Source of the DNA: Megaleporinus macrocephalus
Taxonomy: Eukaryota; Chordata; Actinopteri; Characiformes; Anostomidae
Assembly: GCA_021613375.1 (NCBI GenBank)
Contig: CM038704.1
Location: forward strand, 36,950,162-37,014,161
Length of the DNA: 64,000 nt
Direction: 5' to 3'
Shown in pieces: positions 37,300 through 48,299 of the stretch (position 1 is its first letter; each line of letters begins with the position of its first letter). The translations under genes and the position numbers were made by a program. Below the pieces are notes generated by a model. The model worked only from the letters and a program-made list of their open reading frames with translations, made no database searches and was not told the DNA's origin.

Positions 37300-37680
37300 A
37301 CATGCATCATAGACATAACCTAACCCTAATTTATATTGTTATTTATTTTCAATATTAATTATTTTGCCAAGACAAATATTAAATTACTCAGCAAAGCCTC
37401 TTTTTGTAAAACAATTTACAGTAAATGAAAAAATCTAAAGTCAAGTGGTGCAACCGTCTGACAGATTATCAAAAGTGTAATTTAGTTCTATACATTTTAA
37501 ATGAAACAGAATTGGCATGATTTTCATCTTTAAAAAACGAATTAAATACAGTGTGGCAAAAAAGGAAACTTTACAAATTCTTATTTTCTCAAATGTCATG
37601 CGGCACAACCAACAACAAAGGACTTCTATTTTGAAATGTTTTTACGAAACATGGGCCAGGGTATATCATAAAGAAGACTC
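37300..37680. other. Unassigned AT-rich sequence
   Basis: Nothing recognised. Confidence 0.4.
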
Positions 37681-37684
37681 CAAT

Positions 37685-38230
37685 GGTGTGTCCGAAATCA
37701 CCTACTTTTCTACTACTGAGTAGGTGAAATTAGTAGGCGAACGTGGCTAGTATGTCCAAACACTCAGTAGTCATTGAGTAATATGTGAGCATTACTAAGA
37801 TGACCTACTGAATCGAAAGCCAATTTTAAGTAGACATGTAGGTCCGTGTCACAAAAATCATCTACAATGATGTCAATAAATTGGGCTTTTAATGAATAGC
37901 GGGACTTTCACAGTGGTGGTCTGACGTCCTGCATCCACGTGCGTCTGTTTTGTCACATGCTCCTTGTCTCCGCCCTTGCCCCGCCTCGCACACCTGTTCC
38001 CAATTGATCCTCCCTATTGTTAGTCCGTGTATATATACCCTGTATTTGCCCTCTGTCGTCGTTAGTCATTGTCTTGAGGTATCTGTGTTATTCGATGTAT
38101 CCTGTCTGTTTGCCTTTTCGTTTTGGTTGGTTTAGTAAAAAAAAGCTCTGCGCCTGTGTCCGCTCTGCTGAGCCTCCGTGACACGTCCCAGGACGTTGGT
38201 AAGATGGCGGGCGTAGTGCGTCCAAGATAC
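37685..38230. mobile_element. MITE interrupted by a solo LTR
   Basis: The left part has GGTGTGTCCGAAATCACCTA, GAGTAGGTG, GTAGACATGTAGGTC and AATGAATAGCGGGACTTTC. After the LTR the element continues with CAGGACGTTGGTAAGATGGC and GTGCGTCCAAG. This matches a fish MITE family I recall as contiguous. The exact right end is not defined. Confidence 0.6.
37930..38183 (+). mobile_element. Solo LTR, Gypsy-like, with CGTCC target duplication
   Basis: It runs from TGCATCCACG to CTCCGTGACA and is flanked by CGTCC on both sides (37925-37929 and 38184-38188). It contains a TATA box (GTATATATACC near 38028) and the phrase GTTTGCCTTTTCGTTTTGG before an AGTAAA signal, as in fish Gypsy LTRs. No internal region is present. 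Confidence 0.9.
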
Positions 38231-38509
38231 TAATCACACACGCACTAAAATTCTTTTAATGTCTTTTTGGCATCTTTAGATTTTCCTGCACCCTCTGCGA
38301 GTGTTCTTAAACTTCTATGTAGGCTTTATGACAGCTGACATTCTGAGTTAAAATAAAGCTTCATTGTAGATTTATTTCAATAATTATTCTCCTTTTAATT
38401 TTTCATTTTGTTGCACATTAAACACTGACACACTGTTGAATGATTGTCCTGGATTTTTTTATTTGATTTAAAATAGAATTTTTAAAACATTTTCCAAATT
38501 GAAGAGCTA

Positions 38510-39400
38510 AAGTCTCATAGGATAGAGAAAGATAGAGAGAGGTGTGAGAAAGAAAGAAAGAAAGATAAAGTGAGGGAAAAGAAAAAAAAACTGGAAAAAA
38601 AGAAAGAGAAAGGAGAAGAGAAGAGAGCAAGGAAACAAAAGGGAGACGGAAGATAAAATACAAGAGAGGATCAAGAGTGACTGTGGAGGAAGGAATAAGA
38701 GAAAAAGAGTAAAAGTGTGTAAAATGAGTAAAACTTCTCACAGAGAGAAAAAAAAGAAAATGAAGATATGAGAAGGAATGAGAAAAAAAAGGAAGATGAA
38801 GCATGACAGACAGGAAGGAAGGAAGGGTGTGACAAAGAAAGAAAGGAGAGAGAGAAAAGAGAAGCAAAACAAAGAGAGCATGACATGATTAAAGAAAAAG
38901 GAGAGAGAAGAGAAGAAGTTGACAGACAGAGAAGAGAGAAAAACGGGGTAAAAGAGATGAGAAAAAAATGAGAGAGAAGAGAGAGAGCGAGTGTAAAAAA
39001 TAAGACAGGTGGAATGGAAAGAAAGAAATAGAGAGAAGAAAGAAAAGCTAGATAGTAAAACAAAACAAAAAACTAAGGAAAGAGAAGATAAAGAAAGAAG
39101 AGAGTAAAAGGGAGACAAGGGAGAGAAAGAAACAGTACAAGAGAGAACACAGACAGAAAGAGAGAAGGGATGAAGAGATAAAGACAATGGAGAGAAAGAA
39201 AAGAGAAGTGAAAAAGAAAGAAAAGAGAATAGAAGAGAGGGACAGTGTGGGGACAGAGTGAGGAAGAGAAAAGGTGTGTGGAGTGGGAGAAAAGTGAGAA
39301 AAACGAAAGAGTGGAGAAAACGAGTATAAGAGATGGAGGAGAATTAGAGATAGATCATGAGAGAGAGAGAGAGAGAGAGAGAGAAACTGAATATCTTCCT
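38510..39400. repeat. 0.9-kb purine tract
   Basis: Plus strand is almost entirely A and G (AAAGAAAG, GAGAGAAAAG and similar), ending in (GA)n at 39359-39384. Minus-strand frames of up to 149 codons rich in Ser, Leu and Phe are by-products. Confidence 0.93.
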
Positions 39401-39589
39401 CAGGAATGTGAGCGTTTGTTCGGTTACAGGTACATACTGGAAGTTAAATAAGCTCATCATCCCCTGAGAACGGGAGAAAGTCTGACTATCAGCTGTGTAG
39501 TTGTTACAGTCAGTGTAATTTCTCTGTATGTAAGAATATTCCTCCGTCTCTCAGCCTCAGTCCCGCTCTACAGCTCTGGGGCTGCTTTG

Positions 39590-39880
39590 CAAGTCTGTGA
39601 ATATAACAGATACATCACCTGGCTGTCTGCTCTGTGAGAGCGGCTATATTTCTTGGGCTCTGGGGAATCTAATTGACTTCAAATCGCGGCTTATTTTCAT
39701 GATGCAATTCTATTATCCACAGAAGGCAGAGAGCCTGTTCAGCACAAGCCAAAAAGATTTAATTTGCCCTGGGAGCGGATGCCGTATGGCGCCCCATGGT
39801 ACTTTCCCCTCTGTTTAATAAACTCATCTATTCATGGCTGTCGGTTTAAGAGTTAATTATGACGCCAGGCATATTTTTTA
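39590..39880. other. Possible conserved non-coding element
   Basis: Non-repetitive and GC-balanced, with ATCTAATTGACTT (near 39668), TGTTTAATAAAC (near 39812) and TTAATTATGACG (39853-39864). The last combines a homeodomain core with a CRE-like half-site. It sits between a purine tract and a tandem array, so its complexity stands out. Confidence 0.4.
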
Positions 39881-39959
39881 CACCGACTGTACCATACAAC
39901 GCTGGAGTGTACTCCTCTCCTTATGTAAAGGCATCTGTCATTTTCACAGGAGTGAGCAC

Positions 39960-40100
39960 CCCAGAAGAGATATTCGTTCAACAATACTCTGTTTATATCA
40001 CAACACCTACATTTAGAGCAAGTTATACATTTAACCCAACAAGAAATTGTAGAACGCAACTTAGTTTATATCACAATACCTACTTTTAGAGTGTGTTATA
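39960..40100. repeat. 67-bp tandem array, left part
   Basis: Two diverged units carry TTTATATCACAACACCTACA and TTATACATTTAACCCAAC. The array breaks at a Tc1-like insertion and resumes in phase at 41377. Confidence 0.85.
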
Positions 40101-41374
40101 CAAGCAGTGATAATTCCCAAAGGGGGTGCTACTAGGTACTAACCATGCAGGGTGCCCAAACTTTGCTTGGACCGTTTTTCCAATTTTGTCATTTAAAAAA
40201 AAGTACATTGATGAAAAAAAAATGTTAGGAAAAACCAGGTGGTGCAAATTATATATCTTTATAAATACCCAGGCTCCTCTAACCTTGCCCCAAAAAACAG
40301 CAGCTATGCGTTTTTCTAAGCAGCTGCCTAGAAATCTGAAAATGGTTGAGGCCCACAAAGCAGGAGAAAGCTATAAGAAGATTTGCCAATGCCAATGTAA
40401 TTAAGAAATGGCAGTTAACAGGAACAGTGGAGGTCAAAATAAGGTCTGGAAGACCACGAAAAAGTTTCAGAGACAGCTGCTTGTAGGATTGCTTGACTGC
40501 AAAAGAACCTTCAAGAAGGTTTAGCAGACTCTGGGGTTGTTGTACATTGTTCTACAGTTCAGTGACACCTGCAGAAATATGGCCTTCAGGGAAGAGTCAA
40601 CAGAAGAAAACATCTCCTGCATTCTCACCGCAAAATTCAGAGTCAGGTGTTTGCAAAAGAACACCTAAACAAGCCTGGTGCATTTTGGAAACAAGTCCTG
40701 TGGATCGATGAGGTCGAATAGTACTCTAAAGGTATGTTTGGAGAAAAAAGCACACAATTTCATGAAAAGAACACATCTCCAGTCATTAAACATGGGGGTG
40801 TGCATCAATCATGCTTTGGAGTGGTGTTGTAGCCAATGGCATGGGGAACATTTCACGCGTTGAGGGAAGAATGGATTCACTGAAATTCCAGTAAATTCTG
40901 GAAGCAAACATAACACCATCTGTAAAAAAGCTGAAGCTAAAAAGAGGATAGCTTCTACAAATGAATAATGACCCTAAACACACCTTAAAAATTCACAACA
41001 GACTACCATAAAAGTCCCAAGCTGAAGGTTTTACCATGGCCATCACAGACCCATGATCTAAACATCATTGAAAATCAGTAAATAGACCTCAAAAGAACAC
41101 CGCAATGCAAGGCAACCCATGAATCTTACAGAACTGGAAGACTTTTGCAAGGAAGAATGGATGAAAATCCCTCAAAAAAGAATTGAAAGACTCTAGGTTG
41201 GCTACAGAAAGGGTTTATATGCTGTGATACTCGCCAATGTTTTTACTTAAAATTCAAAGGGAATGTGTCATCTTTAACTTTATGCCTTTTGGAGATCATT
41301 TTATCTTTAACTTTTTAAACTGTTCAGTGTAACAGTAATTCTGACCTGGGGTGCCCAAACTTTGCATGTCACTG
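40101..41374 (+). mobile_element. Tc1/mariner element with dead transposase
   Basis: 1274 bp between TA dinucleotides (40099-40100 and 41375-41376) inside the 67-bp array. The right end has GGTGCCCAAACTTTGCATGT; the left end is eroded, though GGTGCCCAAACTTTGC also occurs near 40150. The plus strand retains Tc1 transposase features: an N-terminal segment RFSKQLPRNLKMVEAHKAGE (40309-40368), a linker SGRPRK near 40445, NNDPKHT near 40966 (around the second catalytic Asp) and a DLNIIENQ-like stretch near 41057. Frameshifts and stops make it inactive. Confidence 0.88.
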
Positions 41375-41800
41375 TACATTCAGCATATTGAGAAACTGTA
41401 GACTCAGTGTATATAACAATACCTACATTTAGAGTGAGTTATACATTCAACCTAATGAGAAACTATAGACTAAGTTTATATCACAGTACCTACATTTAGA
41501 GTTAGTTATACATTCAACCTAATGAGAAACTCTAGACTAAGTTTATATGACAATACCTACATTTAGAGTTAATTATACATTCAACCTAATGAGAAACTCT
41601 AGACTAAGTTTATATCACAATACCTACATTTAGAGTTAATTATACATTCAACCTAATGAGAAACTCTAGACTAAGTTTATATCACAATACCTACATTTAG
41701 AGTGAGTTATACATTCAACCTAATGAGAAACTATAGACTAAGTTTAAACTGTATACCCCGTTTATATCACCATACCTACATTTACTTACACATTCAACCT
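41375..41800. repeat. 67-bp tandem array, right part
   Basis: CCTAATGAGA recurs at 41451, 41518, 41585, 41652 and 41719, an exact 67-bp step. The unit includes TAAGTTTATATCACAATACC and TACATTTAGAGT. Confidence 0.95.
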
Positions 41801-42119
41801 ACGCTCAGACCATGCTGTCTGTAGACCCTATGCCTGTTCAGCTGGGTGCTGCCATTTGCGGTTTCTGTTTGGAGCTTAGAAAACTCCCAGCAGCTTAAGT
41901 GCCACAGTGTTTTAGCATAAACATGTTTATAAATACATTTACTGTGAGCAAAGTGTTTACATTGAACGATGTGCCAATGCGCACTATGCCAAACAGCCGC
42001 CCATGCGGGCTGCCACTCCTGACAGTTTCCTTCTTAAACATGTTGTAGAAAGGCCACAGCATCCCAGCATGCACTGCTGCGTAAGTGACGGGTGGTGTTG
42101 TGGGTAGACAGGTCATGTG
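41801..42119. other. Unassigned sequence
   Basis: Nothing recognised; a 78-codon minus frame here has no motif. Confidence 0.4.
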
Positions 42120-42330
42120 ACAGGCCATCACTGCAGAGAGGCCGCAAGGTGATTTCTTTCCTGCTTCGTTTAATCAGCCCCTCAGCGCCCAATTAGAGGG
42201 GGCTACCACTTCCACAGCCAATCAGAAGCTTGATGTGGCATGAGAGAGCGCCATTAAAGCGTTTTAATGCTTTTGACGGCCACGAAGCGGCTCTTAAAGA
42301 GGCCGTAGAAGTGTCACTTCGGAGAGGGAA
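42120..42330. other. Possible conserved non-coding element
   Basis: CpG-containing complex sequence with TTTAATCAGCC (42170), CGCCCAATTAGAG (42187) and GCCAATCAGAAG (42217), a CCAAT-type box. No repeat features. Enhancer-like texture only. Confidence 0.35.
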
Positions 42331-42714
42331 AAAGACATACGGAGAAAACGATAATGAGAGATAGAGGCTACAGCAAGAAGATAGAGAGAGACAGAGAAGA
42401 GAAGGTCTAGAGGGAACCAGTTATAAAACTTTATGTTCAGAGATAGCATTACTAAAACAAGTTCGTTCCTAAACTTGTGTGTGCATGGGACCTTCCGGAA
42501 CAGAGGGGTAGATTTAGGGGACTGAAGGAGGCAACTTCAATGACTGAATGGAAGACATTGACCAGCTATCAGATGGCAACAATTCTTTTAAATAACACAG
42601 TGAGCAGCTTCTCATTTCTTAAACTTCTGTTTGAGAAGAAATCATGGAACAGATCTTACTGTGTTTCAAAAGAGTCCAATTATTACTGCATCAAGCAAAG
42701 AAAACAACTGAGGA

Positions 42715-43440
42715 GAAGCTGAAATGACTGGAATTGGGTTCAGGACTGTCCAACGCATTATTAACACCTGTAAAGAGCTTAGAGAACCAGCAACTTCACA
42801 GAAGATGTGTAGTCAGAAAAACCTGTGATTGGAGAAGTTGAATGGTAAAAATTGACTATGTTTAATAGTGAAAGTAAAAGCATTTCCATATGACCAAAAC
42901 TGAACAAGATCAGGACTAAACAGCTGTGTGGATGTAAGAAAACCACTTGTTAGAGAGACTAATTGGCTTCAGTTTGCTACAGAGAGTAAAGACTGGACTC
43001 TGGATTGATGGATGAAGGTTATGTGGTCTGATGAGTCTAGACTAACTCTATTCCAGAGTAATGGGAGTGTCAGAGTATGAAGGGAAGTGCACAAAGTGAT
43101 GCACCCATCATGCATAGCCTTTGGATTCAGTGTTATGATCTGGAGTTGGCTCAGCAACATTATGTGATACTATGAAGGAACTCAGCTGACCACCTGAGTT
43201 AATATACTGAATGACCAGGTTATCACAGCAATAGATTTGTTTTGTTTTTTTCTAACAGCATGGCCATATTCCAGGATGATAATTCTGAGATTTATCGGAC
43301 ATGAGGAGGACCACCACTCCGTCCTGACCTTAACCACGTCTCTAGGACATGCTGGAGCAGACTATACAGAGTGGTTAGAATCTTCTGTCATCCATACAAG
43401 ACAGCAGAAAAATACGTGTAAATCTGGATGGAAATAAATG
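42715..43440 (+). pseudogene. Tc1-like transposase relic
   Basis: The plus strand encodes TGIGFRTVQRI near 42728 (helix-turn-helix region), MWSDESRLTLFQSNGSVRV near 43020-43077 (around the first catalytic Asp), and an ILNDQVI-like stretch near 43208. Stops and frame changes occur throughout. A terminal phrase TTGTCCAGGCAGTGT follows at 43461. It belongs to a different Tc1 subfamily from the 40101 copy. Confidence 0.85.
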
Positions 43441-43514
43441 CTGTGACTGCACACGTTTTTTTGTCCAGGCAGTGTGGAATTAGACGATAACTAATAACAA
43501 CTAACTGACTAATA

Positions 43515-44626
43515 ACAGGGTTTGTTGAAGCATGTAGAGCAGGGATATTTAATTAGAGTTCAGTAAGGTCCAGTCAGAGGAAATTTCCTCAGGACAAGGT
43601 CTGTACCGTCATTATTTCTAGTTTGTGTTATGATTCAGTGCCATATCTTGTATACTGAAGTAGCCCAGTATCAGCATCTTATACCATCAGCAACTAAAAG
43701 ACCAACACATCACACATACCGTTCAGTATATTTCAACTATATTTATTATTTAAAATGCTGAACTGAATGTATTATTGATAAAACTTCAGATAAATGTTTT
43801 CTCATCATTTCAGGTAAGAACAAGGGCTACATTAAAAAAACAAAATGCTTTTGGAAAAAAGTGCATCTTCAAGTGTTTATTTATAGAGAAAGTAAATTAA
43901 ACGTGCGTCTTTTGGTTAACCTTACTTCACATTTTCATCTGTTGGTTTTACAGAGCGGTATTCTCTAGTACTAGGTGAGCAAGTCCATTCCAGAACCGTT
44001 CCTGGTGAAACAATCAGTTTTTACTGATGACTTTTCTGTTTTTAGAGCACATTATGACTTGCTTTATTCTCCAACTGCTGCTTCTCGCTTCGTACCTCGC
44101 CTGTGTGCGCGCCACACTCCAGAATCTGCACAGATCTGATTGGCTGAGAAGCACCTTTGGTGATCTTACAGCACACGCAATTGGTCTGTGAGGTTACTGC
44201 GCCACAAAGCCTGTATACCATAAAGACAAGAAAAGTTACACCACTCCAATAATCACTGTCTTAATTAAATAGTTGTCAATAGTTTATCAGTTCGAGTCCA
44301 CACTGCACGGTGCCTGGGGTCCGGACCCGGACTGCGGCCCACCTATTAGTGATCTCTGATGTAGAGCAAAAGGTGACTTTGTTTGAAGATGTAATCGTTT
44401 GCTTGCTCACATCAATCGCTATCGTCCTATTTCTAATCTAATCTATATGAACAAATAAATAAATATAAAACACTGGATGCCAAGCTTCATTGGGCGTTAG
44501 CAAGGAGAAAACCAAAGCTTCCCTGCTGAGGATGTATGCATCTATTCATATATGAGAACCTGTAGGCTTCGTTTATCTGCTTAAAACAACACTTCACTCA
44601 GGTCGTGGCCCAACACTGTGTTGAAT
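43515..44626. repeat. Left arm of a large inverted repeat (interrupted by hAT)
   Basis: 43515-43539 plus 44359-44626 are the inverse of 45588-45892. The inner ~90 bases (from ATGCATCTATTCATATATG to CACTGTGTTGAAT) are identical; outer parts differ by substitutions and small indels. Confidence 0.93.
43540..44358. mobile_element. hAT element, 819 bp, with 8-bp target duplication
   Basis: The left end is CAGGGATATTT and the right end, inverted, is CAGAGATCACTA with GGGCCGCAGTCCGGGTCCGG further in, a fish hAT terminal type. ATGTAGAG flanks both sides exactly (43532-43539 and 44359-44366). No transposase frame is present, so it is non-autonomous. Confidence 0.92.
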
Positions 44627-45587
44627 ACCAACTCAGTGAGATGGAATAATATTCACAGAAAGGGGTGAGATTTCTACACTTCTGTCCAGGCAGTGTATTT
44701 CCCATTATGTCAGGGATAATTCTAGCTTTTCTGGGGGAATTTTGGGAAGCTCCCATCCTGTTAGCTGATGTGAAATTACAAGCTAACGAATAACAATAGC
44801 TAGCTGAATTATGTTCATTTATAAATAGGTTCATGTTAATACCCAGTATAAGCCACGCCGACTTCCAATTTATGTCTAATGACAGATTAAGTATTAAACA
44901 TGGTTAAATACATATTGTCACTGTGATCTCAAGACATTGTAACTCTGTTTTTAGCATCCTTTTTTTCTTTTGTATGAATATTTTCTGAACACCAAGTAAT
45001 GGATAGATTCGCAGAAACAGTCCAAAATCAAAAGAAACTACATCTCGCTGGACTAAACAAGTTCCATTTCAGATAATTCTATTACAATGGTGACAACATG
45101 CAAATACAAATAGCCGTGTCTCAGAACACCCCCATCTTCTGCTTTTGCTGTGAACACACACTGCACTCACTTTCCCACCTGCAGCAAAACAGCCAACGCA
45201 CTTACAGCCAGCCGGCCTCCTTGGGTTCATCATCTGATCTCTATAAGGCTGTCCTTACATAAGCATTGCTTTGAAGATTCAAAAACAATTAAGATCACTA
45301 ATCCATCTGTGCGCTATCACTAATAGAAAAAAAATGGAGTAGAACGGAGAGATATTAAAACGAAGAAGTCAAATTGAACTCAGTGAGATGGAATAAGACT
45401 GCGTCGTCAGGCTTATTCCTACCGATTTCTGATTATGAGCTTACTCTGACCTGGTGAACATGATAAACAACAACAAAACCTCACACTTTCCTCACCCTTG
45501 TCTTATATTAGTGTGGGAGTGGCACTGTTGTCACAAAGCACTGAGAACATTTAGTGCTACATACAGTACAGTCATTTGTACCACGTA
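44627..45587. other. Spacer of the inverted repeat
   Basis: About 960 bp. It contains a TGTCCAGGCAGTGTATTTCC phrase (44683) resembling the end of the neighbouring Tc1 relic, and a directly repeated CTCAGTGAGATGGAATAA (44631 and 45378). Confidence 0.6.
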
Positions 45588-45892
45588 ATTCAACACAGTG
45601 TTGGGCCACGACCTGAGTGAAGTGTTGTTTTAAGCAGATAAACGAAGCCTACAGGTTCTCATATATGAATAGATGCATAAATCCTCAGCAGGGAACTTTA
45701 GTTTTCTTCTTGCTTACGCCCAGTGAAGCTTGGCATCCAGTGTTACATATTTTGTTTATTAGTTTATTTATTTTGTTTTCAAAATGCTTGATACAAAAGA
45801 GAAAGAGGACGACAGGGATTGATGTGAGCAAGCAAACGATTACATCTTCAAATAAAGTCTCCTTTTGCTCTACATGCTTCAACAAACCCTGT
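45588..45892. repeat. Right arm of the large inverted repeat
   Basis: Inverse of the left arm, uninterrupted, ending at AACAAACCCTGT. Confidence 0.93.
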
Positions 45893-46204
45893 AAAAATCA
45901 ATGGTCATCTATTTTCTGAACAGGCCAAAAATCCCTCCGAAAACAAGGTTAGAGGAGTTTGTTCAAGCAAATGAGTGGGGTAAATGTTGTGTTTTCATTT
46001 TCATATTTGTTTTAGTACACATATTCGTTTCGTTTTTTTAAGCTTATTACCAGAAGAACTACGCGAAAAGAACTGCAACCAGTAGCAGATTCATTTCCGT
46101 GTACAATACCATTATTGCAGTATTTGCATAGAGGAGGAACATGCAGGAAACATGCATTCAAAAGAGTGGTCTTTGTCAAACACAGCATCAGTGGGGACCA
46201 CTGC

Positions 46205-47720
46205 CCAGCGCTACTGAACAGCTAGGATAGCAGTCAGGTCATGAACAGCCACACCTTCCACAGTGACAGTGGGCACTGCAACACCAACCAGCCCTTCAGT
46301 CTAGCACAATGTCCCGTGAGCACATACATAAAGCTTTAAGCCATTAATTCCACATCTTTAAATCCATATTTTTAATTCGCAAAAGTGCTGCACTTGTCCG
46401 CTGAGCCCTGACCTTCAGCCACACATGGCACAATCAGCCTCCCCCCACCTGAAGGCCTTGCTGCACTGACTTCAGCCTCTAGGCTTGCAGTCAAGCTTGT
46501 CTTTGCTGCGCTGCTCCAGTATTATGGTCCTTGGCACTCATGGTTCTCTGCACTGAATTTACCTGCAGTCTGTTAGAGGGCAATGGCACCTCTGACACCA
46601 GTGTAGAGTAGAGCAGGCGCGGGACGCAAGTTTTAAATAAGTACTTTTTAGTAAATACAGCAGCAGCAAAAATGAAATAGCTGGGATAGCAGGCAGGTCA
46701 TGAACAGTTACACATTCCATAGTGGCCGTGAGCACTGCAACACCAACCAGCCCCACAGTCCAGCACAATGTCCCTTGAGCACATACATACAGCTTTAAGC
46801 CATTAATTCCACCCCTTTATGTTTTAATTCGCAAAAGTGCTGCACTTATCCCCTGAGCCCCGACCTTCAGCCACACATGGCACATTCAGCCTCTGCCCCC
46901 ATCTTAAGGCCTTGCTGCACTGACTTCAGCCTCTAGCCTTGTGGTCAAGCTTGTCTTTGCTGGGCTAATCCACTATTATGGTCCTTGGCACTCATGGCTC
47001 TCTGCACTGAATTTACCTGCAGTCTGTTAGAGGGCAATAGCACTTCTGACACCAGTGTAGAGTTGAGCAGGCGCGGGACGCAAGTTTTAAATAAGTACTT
47101 TTTAGTAAATACAGCAGCAGCAAAAATGAAATAGCTGGGATAGCAGGCAGGTCATGAACAGTTACACATTCCATAGTGGCCGTGAGCACTGCAACACCAA
47201 CCAGCCCCACAGTCCAGCACAATGTTCCTTGAGCACATACATACAGCTTTAAGCCATTAATTCCACCCCTTTATGTTTTAATTCGCAAAAGTGCTGCACT
47301 TATCCCCTGAGCCCCGACCTTCAGCCACACATGGCACATTCAGCCTCTGCCCCCATCTTAAGGCCTTGCTGCACTGACTTCAGCCTCTAGCCTTGTGGTC
47401 AAGCTTGTCTTTGCTGGGCTAATCCACTATTATGGTCCTTGGCACTCATGGCTCTCTGCACTGAATTTACCTGCAGTCTGTTAGAGGGCAATAGCACTTC
47501 TGACACCAGTGTAGAGTAGAGCAGGCGCGGGACTCAAGTTTTAAATAAGTGCTCTTTAGTAAATACAACAGCAGTGAATATGGAAGAGCTGGGATAGCAG
47601 GCAGGTCATCAACAGCTACACATTCCACAGTGATGGAAGGCACTTTACACTGTGGCACTACCCCACTAAACAGTCCCATAGTCCAGCACAATATATTCCC
47701 ACAAGGATATATAGCCCTAA
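46205..47720. repeat. 454-bp tandem repeat, about 3.3 copies
   Basis: AGCTGGGATAGCAGGCAGGT recurs at 46679, 47133 and 47587, with a diverged first copy at 46220. Copies 2 and 3 are nearly identical. The repeated 69-74-codon minus-strand frame is a by-product. Confidence 0.95.
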
Positions 47721-48079
47721 GCTACCAGTCCCAACTATTTACATAATTTAAGTCTCCCTTACCATATATCGGGGTAACCTGTGGTGGTAACCTGCGCTCA
47801 CCACTCCACGTAACCATGCATCCCATGCATCCATAGCCAAGACAGCTGGTGGCAGGATGATTACATTGTTTATTTTGAATATGTTCCAAATGTGTTTTGA
47901 ATATGATACTTTTATGTACTGCAGTGGAAAACATTACTGAATACATTTATGAGTGTATTCAGTATTCAGCCATCACTACTTTTTGAGATAATATTTGTGG
48001 CTGAACTGTTGTTGCTGCTAGATACTTGCATTTCACAATAACAGCAGGTGACAGCGCCACGGTTAAACTCCTATGACGG

Positions 48080-48268
48080 TGCCATGTTTAAACTCACTGA
48101 GCTCTTCAGTGTAACCCATTCTATTCTACAGCCTGTGTTTGTCTATGGAGACTGTATGGCTGTGTGCTTGGTTTTAAACCCCTGCGTGTGCATATAAATA
48201 GGTGCAGCCAAAACACCTGAGCTCAGTAATTAGGAAGGTTGTCCGCATACCTTTGGCTATATAACAGA
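48080..48268. mobile_element. Tc1-like MITE, right part
   Basis: CCTGTGTTTGTCTATGGAGA, GGTTTTAAACCCCTG and the end GTTGTCCGCATACCTTTGGC match a fish Tc1-derived MITE whose terminus contains a GTCCACATAC-type motif. The left edge is not clear. Confidence 0.6.
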
Positions 48269-48299
48269 GAAAGCAACTCCAATTAATGTAGAAAATTTT

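Noticed and set aside
38418..39187. Ser/Leu/Phe-rich minus-strand frames of up to 149 codons, and similar at 35058-35720
   Set aside because: Translation of polypyrimidine strands of purine tracts; no sequence complexity or homology.
46559..47691. Three repeated minus-strand frames beginning MCWT
   Set aside because: The same non-coding 454-bp tandem unit translated three times; no evidence of selection on the frame.
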